A stretch of 32,343 bases of DNA. Origin: an uncultured Sphingomonadales bacterium (GTDB lineage: Bacteria; Pseudomonadota; Alphaproteobacteria; Sphingomonadales; Sphingomonadaceae). Both the position numbers and the translations under genes were made by a program. Positions 19,572 through 27,985 of the stretch are shown piece by piece; positions within the stretch are counted from its first letter, which is position 1; each line of letters begins with the position of its first letter. The stretch spans positions 1 through 32,343 of the forward strand of contig CALGEE010000548.1 of the NCBI GenBank assembly GCA_937881525.1, in the 5' to 3' direction. The notes beneath the pieces were generated by a model. That model was not told the origin of the DNA. It ran no database searches and worked only from the letters and a program-made list of their open reading frames with translations.

Positions 19572-20818
19572 CTAACCTTTTTAACGCAATCGCGGGCTGG
19601 GGCGTGAATATCGCGATTGCGATGACCGCGCTGCGCACCAATTTGATGCGCTCGATACTGACCACGCTGGGCGTGATGATCGGGGTTTTCTCGGTGATAT
19701 TGGCGGTGGCTGTGGGCAATGGCGCGCAGGTCTCAGTGACGCAGCAGATTGCTACGCTGGGGTCCAACATGGCAATCGTCGTGCCGCAACCCGACAGCGG
19801 CAGCGGTCCGCCGCGTTCGACGGATCGTGGCCGACTGACCGAGCGCGATGGGCAAGCTATCTTGCGTCAGGTATCCGGTGTCAGCGCAGTGGCCCCACAG
19901 ATCCGGAGCAGCGTCCAACTGGTCACACCTGGCCGTAGCGCAACAACCCAAGCGACCGGCGCGACCCCCGAATATGGCGTCGTGTCCAACATCACCGCAT
20001 CGGAAGGCCGCTTTATTACCGAGGGCGATGTTGGTGCCGCGGCACGTGTGGTGGTGATCGGACAGACAGTGGCAGACAAGCTATTTGCCGACGCAAATCC
20101 CGTCGGTGAAACTGTACGGATCAACCGCGTACCATTCAAGGTTATCGGTCTGCTGGAAAGCAAGGGAAGTAATCTGGGCAACGACAATGACGACCAGATT
20201 GTTGTTCCAATAACGACGCTGCGTCAGAGGCTGTTGACCACTGCAACGCAAGGACCCGACGATGTAACATTTCTGTTTGTCGGCTTCATCGACGAGGAAT
20301 CGCTTCTCTTAGGCCAGCAGGAAATCAAGCGCATGTTGCGCGATCGCTACCGTGTGCCAAAAGGCAGGATTAGCCCGTTCACCGTGCGCACAACCACTGA
20401 GATTGCCGAGACGACTGGCCAAGTGACCCAGATATTCCAAGCCGTCTTGGTCGCGATTGCCTCAATCTCGCTGTTGGTAGGCGGCATCGGTATCATGAAC
20501 ATCATGCTGGTTAGCGTGACCGAGCGCACGCGCGAAATCGGGCTCCGTATGGCGTTGGGCGCAAAACGCAGCGACATTAGAAACCAGTTCTTGGTCGAAG
20601 CTGCCGTTCTCTGTGTGATTGGCGGCGCCATCGGCCTGACATTGGCGCTTGTCGCCGCGGCCATTTTTCAGAAAGTCGCCGATTTTCCGGCCCCAGTCGG
20701 ATTGGACACAGCATTATTGTCGGTCGCGTTTTCAGCAATCATCGGAATATTGTTCGGTGGTTACCCGGCTGTTCGGGCATCCCGCCTCTCTCCGATAGAA
20801 GCCTTACGCAGCGAATAG
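19568..20818 (+). CDS. MacB-like ABC transporter permease (FtsX/MacB_PCD family)
   Basis: This 416-residue protein has one membrane helix near residues 28-50, a large periplasmic domain of about 230 residues, then three C-terminal helices. This is the MacB permease topology. The conserved coupling stretch GGIGIMNIMLVSVTERTREIG and then RMALGAKRSDI, shared by MacB and LolC/E relatives, follows the second helix. MacB-type permeases do not pump through the membrane; they push periplasmic substrate through an outer channel by mechanotransmission. The start overlaps the ATPase stop (ATGA). No outer-membrane TolC-like gene lies next to it, so the channel must be encoded elsewhere. The substrate cannot be read from sequence; macrolides, peptides or glycolipids are all possible for the family. 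Confidence 0.9.
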   Translation: MTNLFNAIAGWGVNIAIAMTALRTNLMRSILTTLGVMIGVFSVILAVAVGNGAQVSVTQQIATLGSNMAIVVPQPDSGSGPPRSTDRGRLTERDGQAILRQVSGVSAVAPQIRSSVQLVTPGRSATTQATGATPEYGVVSNITASEGRFITEGDVGAAARVVVIGQTVADKLFADANPVGETVRINRVPFKVIGLLESKGSNLGNDNDDQIVVPITTLRQRLLTTATQGPDDVTFLFVGFIDEESLLLGQQEIKRMLRDRYRVPKGRISPFTVRTTTEIAETTGQVTQIFQAVLVAIASISLLVGGIGIMNIMLVSVTERTREIGLRMALGAKRSDIRNQFLVEAAVLCVIGGAIGLTLALVAAAIFQKVADFPAPVGLDTALLSVAFSAIIGILFGGYPAVRASRLSPIEALRSE

Positions 20819-20947
20819 TTAGAATTTCTCCGATAACGACAGTTGAAGAAGCGGGTCGAGGCTGCGTTCACTGTTTACGATCTGTGGCAAAGCCGAAACA
20901 GGTACCGTTGCCGCCCGCAGCACGCACTATTTAACCGATGGACAGCC

Positions 20948-21265
20948 TCAGTAGGAGCGATCTCTCTTATCAGCGATCTGTTCACTGATGTCGGCAGCCT
21001 TTTTGCAGGCGTCCTTATCGCCATCGGCGCAGCGTTCGCGGGCTTTATCGCGCTGTCGGCTAAGCTTGCCAATATTTTCCTCACGTTTACGCAATTCGCG
21101 CCCGCGCTTTTCATCGGACTCAGACTGGCTGGTCGTCAGGACATCGGCGACTTTTGAAACTACCCTTACCGGCTTGGTCATCACATCGCCTACGACTGAA
21201 GCCACACATCCCTGCAACACAAACATTGGAACCGCAGCCAAAACCAAACGCATATTACGCACCAA
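20948..21265 (-). CDS. Small cysteine-containing lipoprotein, function unknown
   Basis: This 105-residue protein has a short signal peptide with lipobox Leu-Gln-Gly-Cys20, so it is probably a membrane-anchored lipoprotein. The mature part has a VVGDVMTKPVRVVSKVADVLTT segment, then a highly charged helix (many Arg, Lys, Glu) and a Cys-Ala-Asp-Gly-Asp-Lys-Asp-Ala-Cys loop that could form a disulfide. It resembles small uncharacterised alphaproteobacterial lipoproteins (DUF6726-like, by memory only). The start is a TTG at 21263-21265, chosen because GGAGG sits seven bases upstream; a GTG at 21262 is also possible, and an ATG at 21253 would leave a shorter but workable signal. It follows galU by 22 bases and is the last gene of the RND-msrA-galU run. 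Confidence 0.75.
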   Translation of the reverse strand: MVRNMRLVLAAVPMFVLQGCVASVVGDVMTKPVRVVSKVADVLTTSQSESDEKRGRELRKREENIGKLSRQRDKARERCADGDKDACKKAADISEQIADKRDRSY

Positions 21266-21287
21266 GATACATCCTCCCTATGTCCAT

Positions 21288-22157
21288 CTATTTCAGCAAA
21301 TTCAGTGCGATCGCGCGGACCTGCTCCGCCATATCTGGACGCTGGAGCGCCAGCGCTAAATTCGCCTCTATGTAGCCGACCTTTGATCCACAATCATAAC
21401 GTTTTCCGTCAAAGGTGACTGCATTAAACGGCTGCCGCCCGATCATTTGCGCCATGGCGTCGGTAAGTTGGATCTCACCCCCGGCGCCTTTTTCCTGTCC
21501 TTCGAGGATCTGCATGACCTCTGGCTGCAGAATGTAACGGCCTGACACGATAAGGTTTGACGGCGCGTCTTCGACATTGGGCTTTTCAACAAGGCCAAGG
21601 ACTTCCGTCACCGCGCCATTGGTTGCGCCTGGAGCGATGACACCATAGCTCGACACATCTTTATGGGGTACTTCAAGTACGCTGATGATGTTGCCGCCAA
21701 TGTGTTGATAGGCATCAACCATTTGCTTCATGCAGCCGGGCGATCCGTGCATGAATTCGTCGGGAAGAAAAATGGCGAAAGGCTCATCACCGATGATATC
21801 GCGCGCGCACCAAATGGCATGACCGAGGCCTAATGGCTCCTGCTGCCGGACATAAACGCAGTTGCCGGGCGTAAGGCGTGTATTCGCCAAAACCGAGACA
21901 TCCTTGCCGCGTGATGTCATGGTGTGCTCAAGTTCGAAGGCAATGTCGAAATGGTCTTCGATTACGCTCTTGCCGCGCCCAGTAACGAAGATCATTTGTT
22001 CAATCCCCGCCTCACGCGCTTCGTCGACCGCATATTGGATCAACGGACTATCGACGATCGGCAGCATCTCTTTGGGAATGGCTTTTGTTGCCGGCAGGAA
22101 ACGCGTTCCTAATCCAGCGACAGGGAAAATAGCTTTACGAACAGGTTTGTGCATCAT
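21288..22157 (-). CDS. galU: UTP-glucose-1-phosphate uridylyltransferase
   Basis: This 289-residue nucleotidyltransferase makes UDP-glucose for envelope polysaccharides and glycolipids. The N-terminal nucleotide-binding signature GLGTRFLPATKAIPKEMLPI is followed by PLIQYAVDEA, the GRGKSVIEDHFD segment and the VEKP motif of GalU. Length matches the bacterial enzyme. A longer reading to 22217 would overlap msrA and add a non-homologous leader, so the ATG at 22155-22157 (or the one just after it) is preferred. It lies 31 bases behind msrA and 22 before the small lipoprotein gene, all on the minus strand. It is probably co-transcribed with the pump, though galU may also have a promoter inside msrA. 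Confidence 0.95.
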   Translation of the reverse strand: MMHKPVRKAIFPVAGLGTRFLPATKAIPKEMLPIVDSPLIQYAVDEAREAGIEQMIFVTGRGKSVIEDHFDIAFELEHTMTSRGKDVSVLANTRLTPGNCVYVRQQEPLGLGHAIWCARDIIGDEPFAIFLPDEFMHGSPGCMKQMVDAYQHIGGNIISVLEVPHKDVSSYGVIAPGATNGAVTEVLGLVEKPNVEDAPSNLIVSGRYILQPEVMQILEGQEKGAGGEIQLTDAMAQMIGRQPFNAVTFDGKRYDCGSKVGYIEANLALALQRPDMAEQVRAIALNLLK

Positions 22158-22188
22158 CTTATCTGCATAACGCAGGAAACCGTATTGT

Positions 22189-22728
22189 CTACGCAGAGTT
22201 GGCGAGCCGTTGGGCAAAACCTTTTTTCAGCTTTGCCAATTTGGGTGGAATGACGGCGAGGCAATAGGAGTTGCGCTGGCCCTCGCCATCCCAATATTCC
22301 TGATGATAATCCTCTGCTGGATACCATCTGGCTGGACCTTCGATGGTTGTGACAATTGGCGCTGGCCAGTCGCCCGCAGCCTTTAAAATGCCAGCTTCGG
22401 CCATTTCGCGCTGTTCGTCCGACAATAAGAAGATGGCGGACCGATATTGGGTGCCGATGTCATTGCCCTGCCGATTGAGTTGCGTCGGATCATGGGTGGC
22501 AAAGAATATTTCGAGCAAGTCGGCGTAGGTGATGACTTCTGCATCGAAAGCAATGCGTATTGCCTCTGCGTGCCCTGTAGTACCGCCGCATACCTCTTTG
22601 TAAGTTGGATCGACTGTGTGCCCGCCAATATAGCCACTTACGACGCTGCGTGCGCCGGTTAGCTGGCCAAACACGGCTTCGGTGCACCAGAAACAACCTC
22701 CGGCGAAAATGGCTTCTTCTTGAGGCAT
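22189..22728 (-). CDS. msrA: Peptide-methionine (S)-S-oxide reductase
   Basis: This 179-residue enzyme reduces methionine-S-sulfoxide in proteins. The catalytic motif GCFWC is at residues 11-15 with Cys12 as nucleophile. The family blocks GYIGGHTVDPTYKEVCGGTTGHAEAI, HDPTQLNRQGNDIGTQYRS and YHQEYW are present. A late Cys in NSYCLAVI fits the resolving cysteine. No signal peptide is seen, so it acts in the cytoplasm. The ATG at 22728 has AAGGA upstream and gives the normal N-terminus; a reading to 22812 would run into the RND gene. Only four bases separate it from the RND pump stop, which implies co-transcription with the efflux genes. Confidence 0.95.
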   Translation of the reverse strand: MPQEEAIFAGGCFWCTEAVFGQLTGARSVVSGYIGGHTVDPTYKEVCGGTTGHAEAIRIAFDAEVITYADLLEIFFATHDPTQLNRQGNDIGTQYRSAIFLLSDEQREMAEAGILKAAGDWPAPIVTTIEGPARWYPAEDYHQEYWDGEGQRNSYCLAVIPPKLAKLKKGFAQRLANSA

Positions 22729-22732
22729 AAGC

Positions 22733-25700
22733 TTATCCTTGAACTTGGGCGGAACCTGCGGCCTTCGCCGCATCCCCGCGCACCACCAGCAAATACATAG
22801 CTGGTGTGACAATACGTGATAGCAAAGTTGAGGAAATCAACCCCCCGATCAATACGATTGCCAGCGGTCCGTAGAGACTGCCGCCAAACAAAGCGAGCGG
22901 CATGAGGCCACCAATTGCCGTGACTGAGGTCAACAGCACAGGCAGGAACCGCACTTCGCCCGCTTTTTCAATGGCATCGCGCAAGGTGTAGCCGCGCTGC
23001 CGCAATTGGCTCGTGAAATCGACCAAAAGGATCGAATTCTTTATCTCGATGCCGATCAGCGCGACAAAGCCGATAACGGCAAGAAACGACAGATTGTTTC
23101 CAGTCGCCCAAAGCGCAACAAGACCGCCAAAGGTACCCAGAGGGATGACGCCAGCGACAACCAAAGCCTCTTTAAACCGACCAAATTCGGCGACAAGAAT
23201 GGCAAAAATGCTAAACAAGGCTACCACAACGACAGGGCCGAAGCCGGCAAAGGTGTCGTTGATTTTTTCGGCTTCTCCGCCGACTGCTATTGAATAGCCT
23301 GGCTTGAGCGGAATGCTTTCCATCCGCTTTTGTGCATCAAGATTGACCTTTGACACTACAGCGCCATCCAAAATTTGGGCACTGACGCTGACGTTGCGCC
23401 GCAGGTTATTCCGGTAAATGGCGGAAGGAGTCGATTCCAGCGTTGGATTGGAAATCTCGGCCAACTGGATCGCTTGTCCGCTTCGGTTCGTGACGTAAAT
23501 GGATTCGAGGGCAGAAACTGGTTGGGTCTCTGCCAGCGGCAAGCGCACGACGACGGGATAGCTATCGCCTTCGGTATCCCGATACGTACCCGCACGCTCC
23601 CCACTTAGCGCAAGCCGGATTGCGCGGCGCGCCGCGCCAGCGGGGACATCCAGCAATGCAGCTTTTGCTTCGTCCACCCGCACATCAAGATCAACCTTGT
23701 CGAACGCAACCGGATTATTCACGTCTCTGGTGCCGGGGCTTTCGCGCAGCACCTGCTCCATTTTGGCCGCAAGGCGCTTCAGCTCCGCCTGATCAGGACC
23801 ATAAGCGCGGAATTCCACTGGTGCGTTTATCGGAGCGCCGTTCTGGAAAAGCACCAATTTGATCCGCGCACCGGATATCTCGTCAAGTTGCTTACGCAAC
23901 CGCTTTATCATAGCGCGTGACTTGGAACCTTCCCAATTGTCCATGATCGCGAGAACCTCACCATGAGTAGGGTTTTCGCCGCGTTGAAAAACATTGTAGA
24001 AAACGGGCGGATTATATGCGCCAACATTTTCCGCCCGCACTTTGATGGCGGGTTCGGTTTTCAATACCGCAGAAACCTGGGCAACGATGCGCCCGGTTTC
24101 GGCGATGCTCGCGCCTTGCTCGGCCTCCACAGTCACACGAAAATAGGGCGTGTCGGCGTTTGGAAACAGGCTAAAGCCAAGCAGCGGGACAAGAAAGAAG
24201 GCTGCGCAGGTGCCCGCTAACGCGCCCCATACGGAGCGGCGGGGCCGGTCCAGCGCCCAATGCAGCATCGGGTGATAGAAACGGTCAATCTTCTGCATCA
24301 GCCATTGCAAGGCGGCGCTGCCATCCTCGGACGCATCGTCTTTCAATATGCGGCTGGCAAGAAACGGAACAATGGTCAGCGACACAATCATCGATGCTGT
24401 AATCGTCGCCACAATGGTTCCGATGAAGCTTTGGGTGAATTTTCCGGCGCCTTCGGGCAGAAAGAAAAGGGGCAAAAAGGCAAAGACCAAAACGCCTGTC
24501 GACCCCAAAACTGCCATCGTAATCTCTTTGGTGCCGTCAATCGCCGCTTCGCTGCGGCTTTTTCCCATGCGCAAATGCCGCGCAATGTTTTCGACGACGA
24601 CAATCGAGTCATCGACCAGCAAGCCCAATGTCAAAATGAAGCCCGCGACTACCAACTGGCTCAGGTTAAAACCATAAGCTGATATCGCGAGCAGACCCGA
24701 AGCAATCGAGAGCGGGATTGAAATCATCACGATCACTGACGCCCGCCAGCCCAAAGGCAGAAGTGTTATCAACACGAGGAACAATGCGATCCCAAAATCG
24801 CGGGCAAGCTCGTTAAGGCGCTTCCTGATATCCTTGCTCTGGTCGAATTGGATAACGGCCTTGATGTCCGCTGGAAGCTTTTTTTGTTGCTTGGCGAGCT
24901 CTTCAACCAACCGATTACGCAGCTTGGTCGCGTCCGTGCCCTGTTTCTGATTGGCTGTGATAAAAACGGCCCGTTTGCCATTATGGCTAACTTTCACGCG
25001 CTGTTCGGCTGCACTGATTTTCACGTCAGCCACATCGCCGACGCGGATTATAGATCCATCATTCGAGCGAATTGGAAGGTTGCGGATGGTATCTACGTTG
25101 CGAAAGGCGCCGCCTGTCTCCACATTGAAGCGTCTTGCTCCGCTGGTGACGGCGCCGGCCGGAACGTCAGCACCGCCTGCGCGAATGGCGTCGACCACAA
25201 CACTTGCTGGCAAGCGTAACTCTGCCAGCCGACCGGAATTAATCGATACGCTGATTTCCGGTTGCGGAAGTCCGAAGACATCCGCCTCGCGCACCTCCTT
25301 ATCGCGCCCCAATGCTTCGCTAATATCGCGCGCATATTTTTCCATCCGGTACCAACTTGCCGTGTCGCTTAACAAGGCAATCTGAAGGATGGAGGCGTTG
25401 GTTGTCCGCACTTTTTCGAATTGTAGTCGTTGCAGGTCCGCTGGAAGCTGACTGCGGATCGCGGTGACTTCACGCACGGTGTCATTGAAATATTGGTCTG
25501 GGTCCCCTGACCAGTCAAACTCCACACGAATGAGGGCACTTCCATCGCTGCTGGTGGACGCAGCTTGCTGAACATCTTCCAGACCTTGAACCAGCTCTTC
25601 GATAGGCTTGGTAATGGTTTGCTCGATTTCCGCTGCATCTGCGCCTGGTTGTGACACCAGAATCGAGACTATCGGCATGGAAAAATGCGGATCCACTGCA

Positions 25701-25801
25701 CGCGGCACTTGTTGGAACGCAGAAAAACCCATCGCACACAGCAGCGTGAACAAGACGAGCGTTAGCTGCCACCTACGAATTGCAACCTCTGCGATATGCA
25801 T
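22733..25801 (-). CDS. RND-family efflux transporter permease
   Basis: This 1022-residue pump has the standard RND layout: an N-terminal helix, a large periplasmic porter domain, helices 2-6, a second periplasmic domain and helices 8-12. The proton-relay aspartates of helix 4 are present in GLLVDDSIVVVENI (Asp397, Asp398). FTANQKQGTD-like and porter-domain sequences suit the AcrB/HAE superfamily more than the heavy-metal CzcA group, but the exact subfamily is not settled. It exchanges protons for substrate and hands it to an outer-membrane channel through the adaptor encoded just upstream. The adaptor stop is three bases before its ATG at 25801. No outer-membrane factor is encoded nearby. The sequence is uninterrupted. 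Confidence 0.93.
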   Translation of the reverse strand: MHIAEVAIRRWQLTLVLFTLLCAMGFSAFQQVPRAVDPHFSMPIVSILVSQPGADAAEIEQTITKPIEELVQGLEDVQQAASTSSDGSALIRVEFDWSGDPDQYFNDTVREVTAIRSQLPADLQRLQFEKVRTTNASILQIALLSDTASWYRMEKYARDISEALGRDKEVREADVFGLPQPEISVSINSGRLAELRLPASVVVDAIRAGGADVPAGAVTSGARRFNVETGGAFRNVDTIRNLPIRSNDGSIIRVGDVADVKISAAEQRVKVSHNGKRAVFITANQKQGTDATKLRNRLVEELAKQQKKLPADIKAVIQFDQSKDIRKRLNELARDFGIALFLVLITLLPLGWRASVIVMISIPLSIASGLLAISAYGFNLSQLVVAGFILTLGLLVDDSIVVVENIARHLRMGKSRSEAAIDGTKEITMAVLGSTGVLVFAFLPLFFLPEGAGKFTQSFIGTIVATITASMIVSLTIVPFLASRILKDDASEDGSAALQWLMQKIDRFYHPMLHWALDRPRRSVWGALAGTCAAFFLVPLLGFSLFPNADTPYFRVTVEAEQGASIAETGRIVAQVSAVLKTEPAIKVRAENVGAYNPPVFYNVFQRGENPTHGEVLAIMDNWEGSKSRAMIKRLRKQLDEISGARIKLVLFQNGAPINAPVEFRAYGPDQAELKRLAAKMEQVLRESPGTRDVNNPVAFDKVDLDVRVDEAKAALLDVPAGAARRAIRLALSGERAGTYRDTEGDSYPVVVRLPLAETQPVSALESIYVTNRSGQAIQLAEISNPTLESTPSAIYRNNLRRNVSVSAQILDGAVVSKVNLDAQKRMESIPLKPGYSIAVGGEAEKINDTFAGFGPVVVVALFSIFAILVAEFGRFKEALVVAGVIPLGTFGGLVALWATGNNLSFLAVIGFVALIGIEIKNSILLVDFTSQLRQRGYTLRDAIEKAGEVRFLPVLLTSVTAIGGLMPLALFGGSLYGPLAIVLIGGLISSTLLSRIVTPAMYLLVVRGDAAKAAGSAQVQG

Positions 25802-25804
25802 GCT

Positions 25805-26860
25805 CTAGCGCTTCCTGTTGAGGACGCGGACCGTCGACCCTGTGCGTAATTTTTCTAGGCCAGACGTCACAATGCGGTCACCAACCCTTAACCCGCCAGA
25901 CACGAGCACATAATTATCGGTCACCCGTTCAATCGTCACGTTACGCGTTTCAACGCGGTTTTTGGGCCCCACCACGTAAACAAGACCTTCGCCGGTACGG
26001 ACGCCGAACAAAGCACTCGCGGAAATTTGCACTTGGTCGCCAATATCCGATGCAGGAAGCTTGATGGCAGCTGTCCCAATTTGCCCAGACCGCAATACTG
26101 GCCGGTTGGGCAGACTAAACTGCACGGTAAATGCGCCTGTGGCCATATTGGCGCGCCCATCTATTTCGGTAATCGTCGCGGTCAACGGCCCCTCGCCCGC
26201 CGATTCAATCGAGATATCCGCCGCCATGCCCACGCGCAATTTCGATGCATCGCGGTCTACGATGGGTACGCGAAACACGAAACCCTCATCTGCCGCGCCC
26301 AGCATAAGCACCGGCGTTCCCGTAGCGATGATTTGGCCCGCCTGCACATTGCGCATGAGCACAACGCCGCTTGAGGGTGCATAGAGCTGCGCGGTATTAC
26401 GCGCAAAGCCAGCTTGCTGGACGCGGGCCTCTGCGCCCTTCACGGCTGCTTCTGCGGATTCAAACCGGGCTTTTGTCACCCAACCATCGGCATATAGCGC
26501 GCGGACACGATCAAACTCTGCGCGTACACGGTCGCGTTCGGCAGTTGCGACGCTCATATCCGCGCCAACATTGGTTGTATCAAGCGCAGCCAGCAATGCG
26601 CCGCGCTTTACAAAATCGCCCTCTTCGAAACGAACGAGCGCGACTTTCCCAGCCGTTGTGAACCCCAAAGGCGTCTCGCGACGGTAACGCACGGTGCCGA
26701 CAGCGTTGATTTCACGCACAAGGCTTTGTTTCTCAACCGTGAAGACTTGGACGGGGTGAACGGGTTGCGCGGCGATTTTGCTGTTGCTGCTATTGTCTCC
26801 GCAACTCGCAAGCGGGATGACCAGCAACAATCCGGCGAACATTTTTGAAGATACTGGCAA
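25805..26860 (-). CDS. RND efflux periplasmic adaptor, lipoprotein
   Basis: This 351-residue membrane-fusion protein starts with a lipoprotein signal, lipobox Leu-Ala-Ser-Cys20. Then come a first lipoyl half (GKVALVRFEEGDFVKRGALLAALD), a short alpha-hairpin, the second half (LYAPSSGVVLMRNVQAGQII), a beta-barrel (FRVPIVDRDASKLRVGM) and a C-terminal membrane-proximal domain. It connects the RND pump encoded next to an outer-membrane channel. A TTG at 26858-26860 is favoured as start because GGGAGGG lies five bases ahead; the first ATG (26842) is too far from that site. The gene heads the minus-strand run, behind a gap of 114 nt with an operator-like inverted repeat. No regulator gene is adjacent. 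Confidence 0.9.
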   Translation of the reverse strand: MPVSSKMFAGLLLVIPLASCGDNSSNSKIAAQPVHPVQVFTVEKQSLVREINAVGTVRYRRETPLGFTTAGKVALVRFEEGDFVKRGALLAALDTTNVGADMSVATAERDRVRAEFDRVRALYADGWVTKARFESAEAAVKGAEARVQQAGFARNTAQLYAPSSGVVLMRNVQAGQIIATGTPVLMLGAADEGFVFRVPIVDRDASKLRVGMAADISIESAGEGPLTATITEIDGRANMATGAFTVQFSLPNRPVLRSGQIGTAAIKLPASDIGDQVQISASALFGVRTGEGLVYVVGPKNRVETRNVTIERVTDNYVLVSGGLRVGDRIVTSGLEKLRTGSTVRVLNRKR

Positions 26861-26914
26861 ACGGCCCTCCCAAGCTCTGCTACAACACCGCGATACGGGA
26901 AATTTATTCAGGAT

Positions 26915-26944
26915 GAAATAGCGTTTTGATATGAAACCTATTTC
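26915..26944. promoter_or_regulatory. Operator-like inverted repeat upstream of the RND adaptor
   Basis: GAAATAG (26915-26921) and CTATTTC (26938-26944) form a perfect 7-bp inverted repeat with a 16-nt AT-rich spacer. The centres of the arms are 23 nt apart, about two helical turns, which suits a dimeric repressor of the TetR or MarR kind. It lies 55 nt before the adaptor start in the only gap able to hold its promoter. Confidence 0.45.
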
Positions 26945-26974
26945 GTTACATTGACACCCGTCAGCACCCCCTCC

Positions 26975-27934
26975 TCACCGGACTGCAGCCCTCGCAAGCC
27001 TGTCATTTATTGCGATGCCGATGCCTTCATGCGGAATGGGTGCAACTGCGATAGCGACAGCGGCGCTCGCATCAGCGGTGTGCAGCGCCTCAAACAAATG
27101 CGCTGCGGCCTGCGCGAGATCACCTGTTGCAGACAGGTTATCGTCGCCTGCAATCGCGCCGAAGCCAATGAGATACACATCGGGTTCCGATGCCATGACG
27201 TTTAGCCGAACAGGCTTAGACGGCGCATAATGGCTGGCCATTTGGCCAGGCGCCTCAATAAACCCATTGATGGCGGCGAGTGGCGCATAACCCAGCACAT
27301 TTTCGATGTCTTCCGAAGTCACCGGACCCGGCCTCAAAATCTGCCAACCATTATCGCGCACGGCAACAATGGTCGACTCCAATCCCGCCGAGCAAGAACC
27401 CCCGTCTAAAATCATCGGCACAGCTCCTCCAAGCCCCTTCAGGACGTGATCGGCGCGGGTCGGGCTGATTGACCCACTTGGGTTTGCAGAGGGCGCAGCG
27501 AGGCTTAAACCGCTTTTTAAGAGCAACGCCTGCATGACGGAATGTGCTGGGCACCGGATGGCGATAGTGGGCAGTCCTGCGGTCACAGCGCGCGCGATGG
27601 GTGCATCGGGTTGCAAAGGCAGCACCAGCGTCAATGGGCCGGGCCAGAACGCCTCCGCCAGTGCCTGCGCAGTAGCATTAAACACACCAAGCTTTTCTGC
27701 GGCTTTCTGGTCGCGTACATGCACAATCAGCGGGTTGAAATCTGGACGGCTCTTTGCTGCATAGATACGAGCCACAGCCTCGGCATTTTGGGCATCGGCG
27801 GCGAGGCCATATACGGTCTCAGTAGGAATCGCGACGATCTGTCCAGCCATCAAAAGCTGCGTTGCAGCCGTAATTGCAGCGTCATCGGCTGGCACAACCC
27901 AGCCATTCCCCAAGGTATTTGAGCCAAACATCAT
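26975..27934 (-). CDS. L-threonylcarbamoyladenylate synthase (Sua5 type)
   Basis: This 319-residue protein has an N-terminal YrdC-like catalytic domain and a C-terminal Sua5 domain. It makes threonylcarbamoyl-AMP from threonine, bicarbonate and ATP for the t6A37 modification of tRNAs that read ANN codons. Visible marks are IPTETVYGLAADA, AKSRPDFNPLIVHV (conserved Lys and Arg), WPGPLTLVL and the SAPSANPSG-type block. The linker APGQMASHYAPSKPV is characteristic of Sua5, as distinct from the shorter TsaC. The start is one of two adjacent ATGs at 27934 and 27931; the ribosome binding site is weak. The gene is divergent from the acyl-CoA dehydrogenase across 51 bases. Confidence 0.93.
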   Translation of the reverse strand: MMFGSNTLGNGWVVPADDAAITAATQLLMAGQIVAIPTETVYGLAADAQNAEAVARIYAAKSRPDFNPLIVHVRDQKAAEKLGVFNATAQALAEAFWPGPLTLVLPLQPDAPIARAVTAGLPTIAIRCPAHSVMQALLLKSGLSLAAPSANPSGSISPTRADHVLKGLGGAVPMILDGGSCSAGLESTIVAVRDNGWQILRPGPVTSEDIENVLGYAPLAAINGFIEAPGQMASHYAPSKPVRLNVMASEPDVYLIGFGAIAGDDNLSATGDLAQAAAHLFEALHTADASAAVAIAVAPIPHEGIGIAINDRLARAAVR

Positions 27935-27985
27935 AAGCGGCTATAGGCGGGTGCAGACCAGCTTTAACAGGATTTTTTACCAGCC

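Noticed and set aside
20819-20929. Minus-strand frame of about 37 codons ending in a beta-strand-like tail (LQLSLSEKF), suggesting an outer-membrane protein remnant
   Set aside because: It has no ATG start or ribosome binding site, and the terminal pattern only partly fits the outer-membrane signal.
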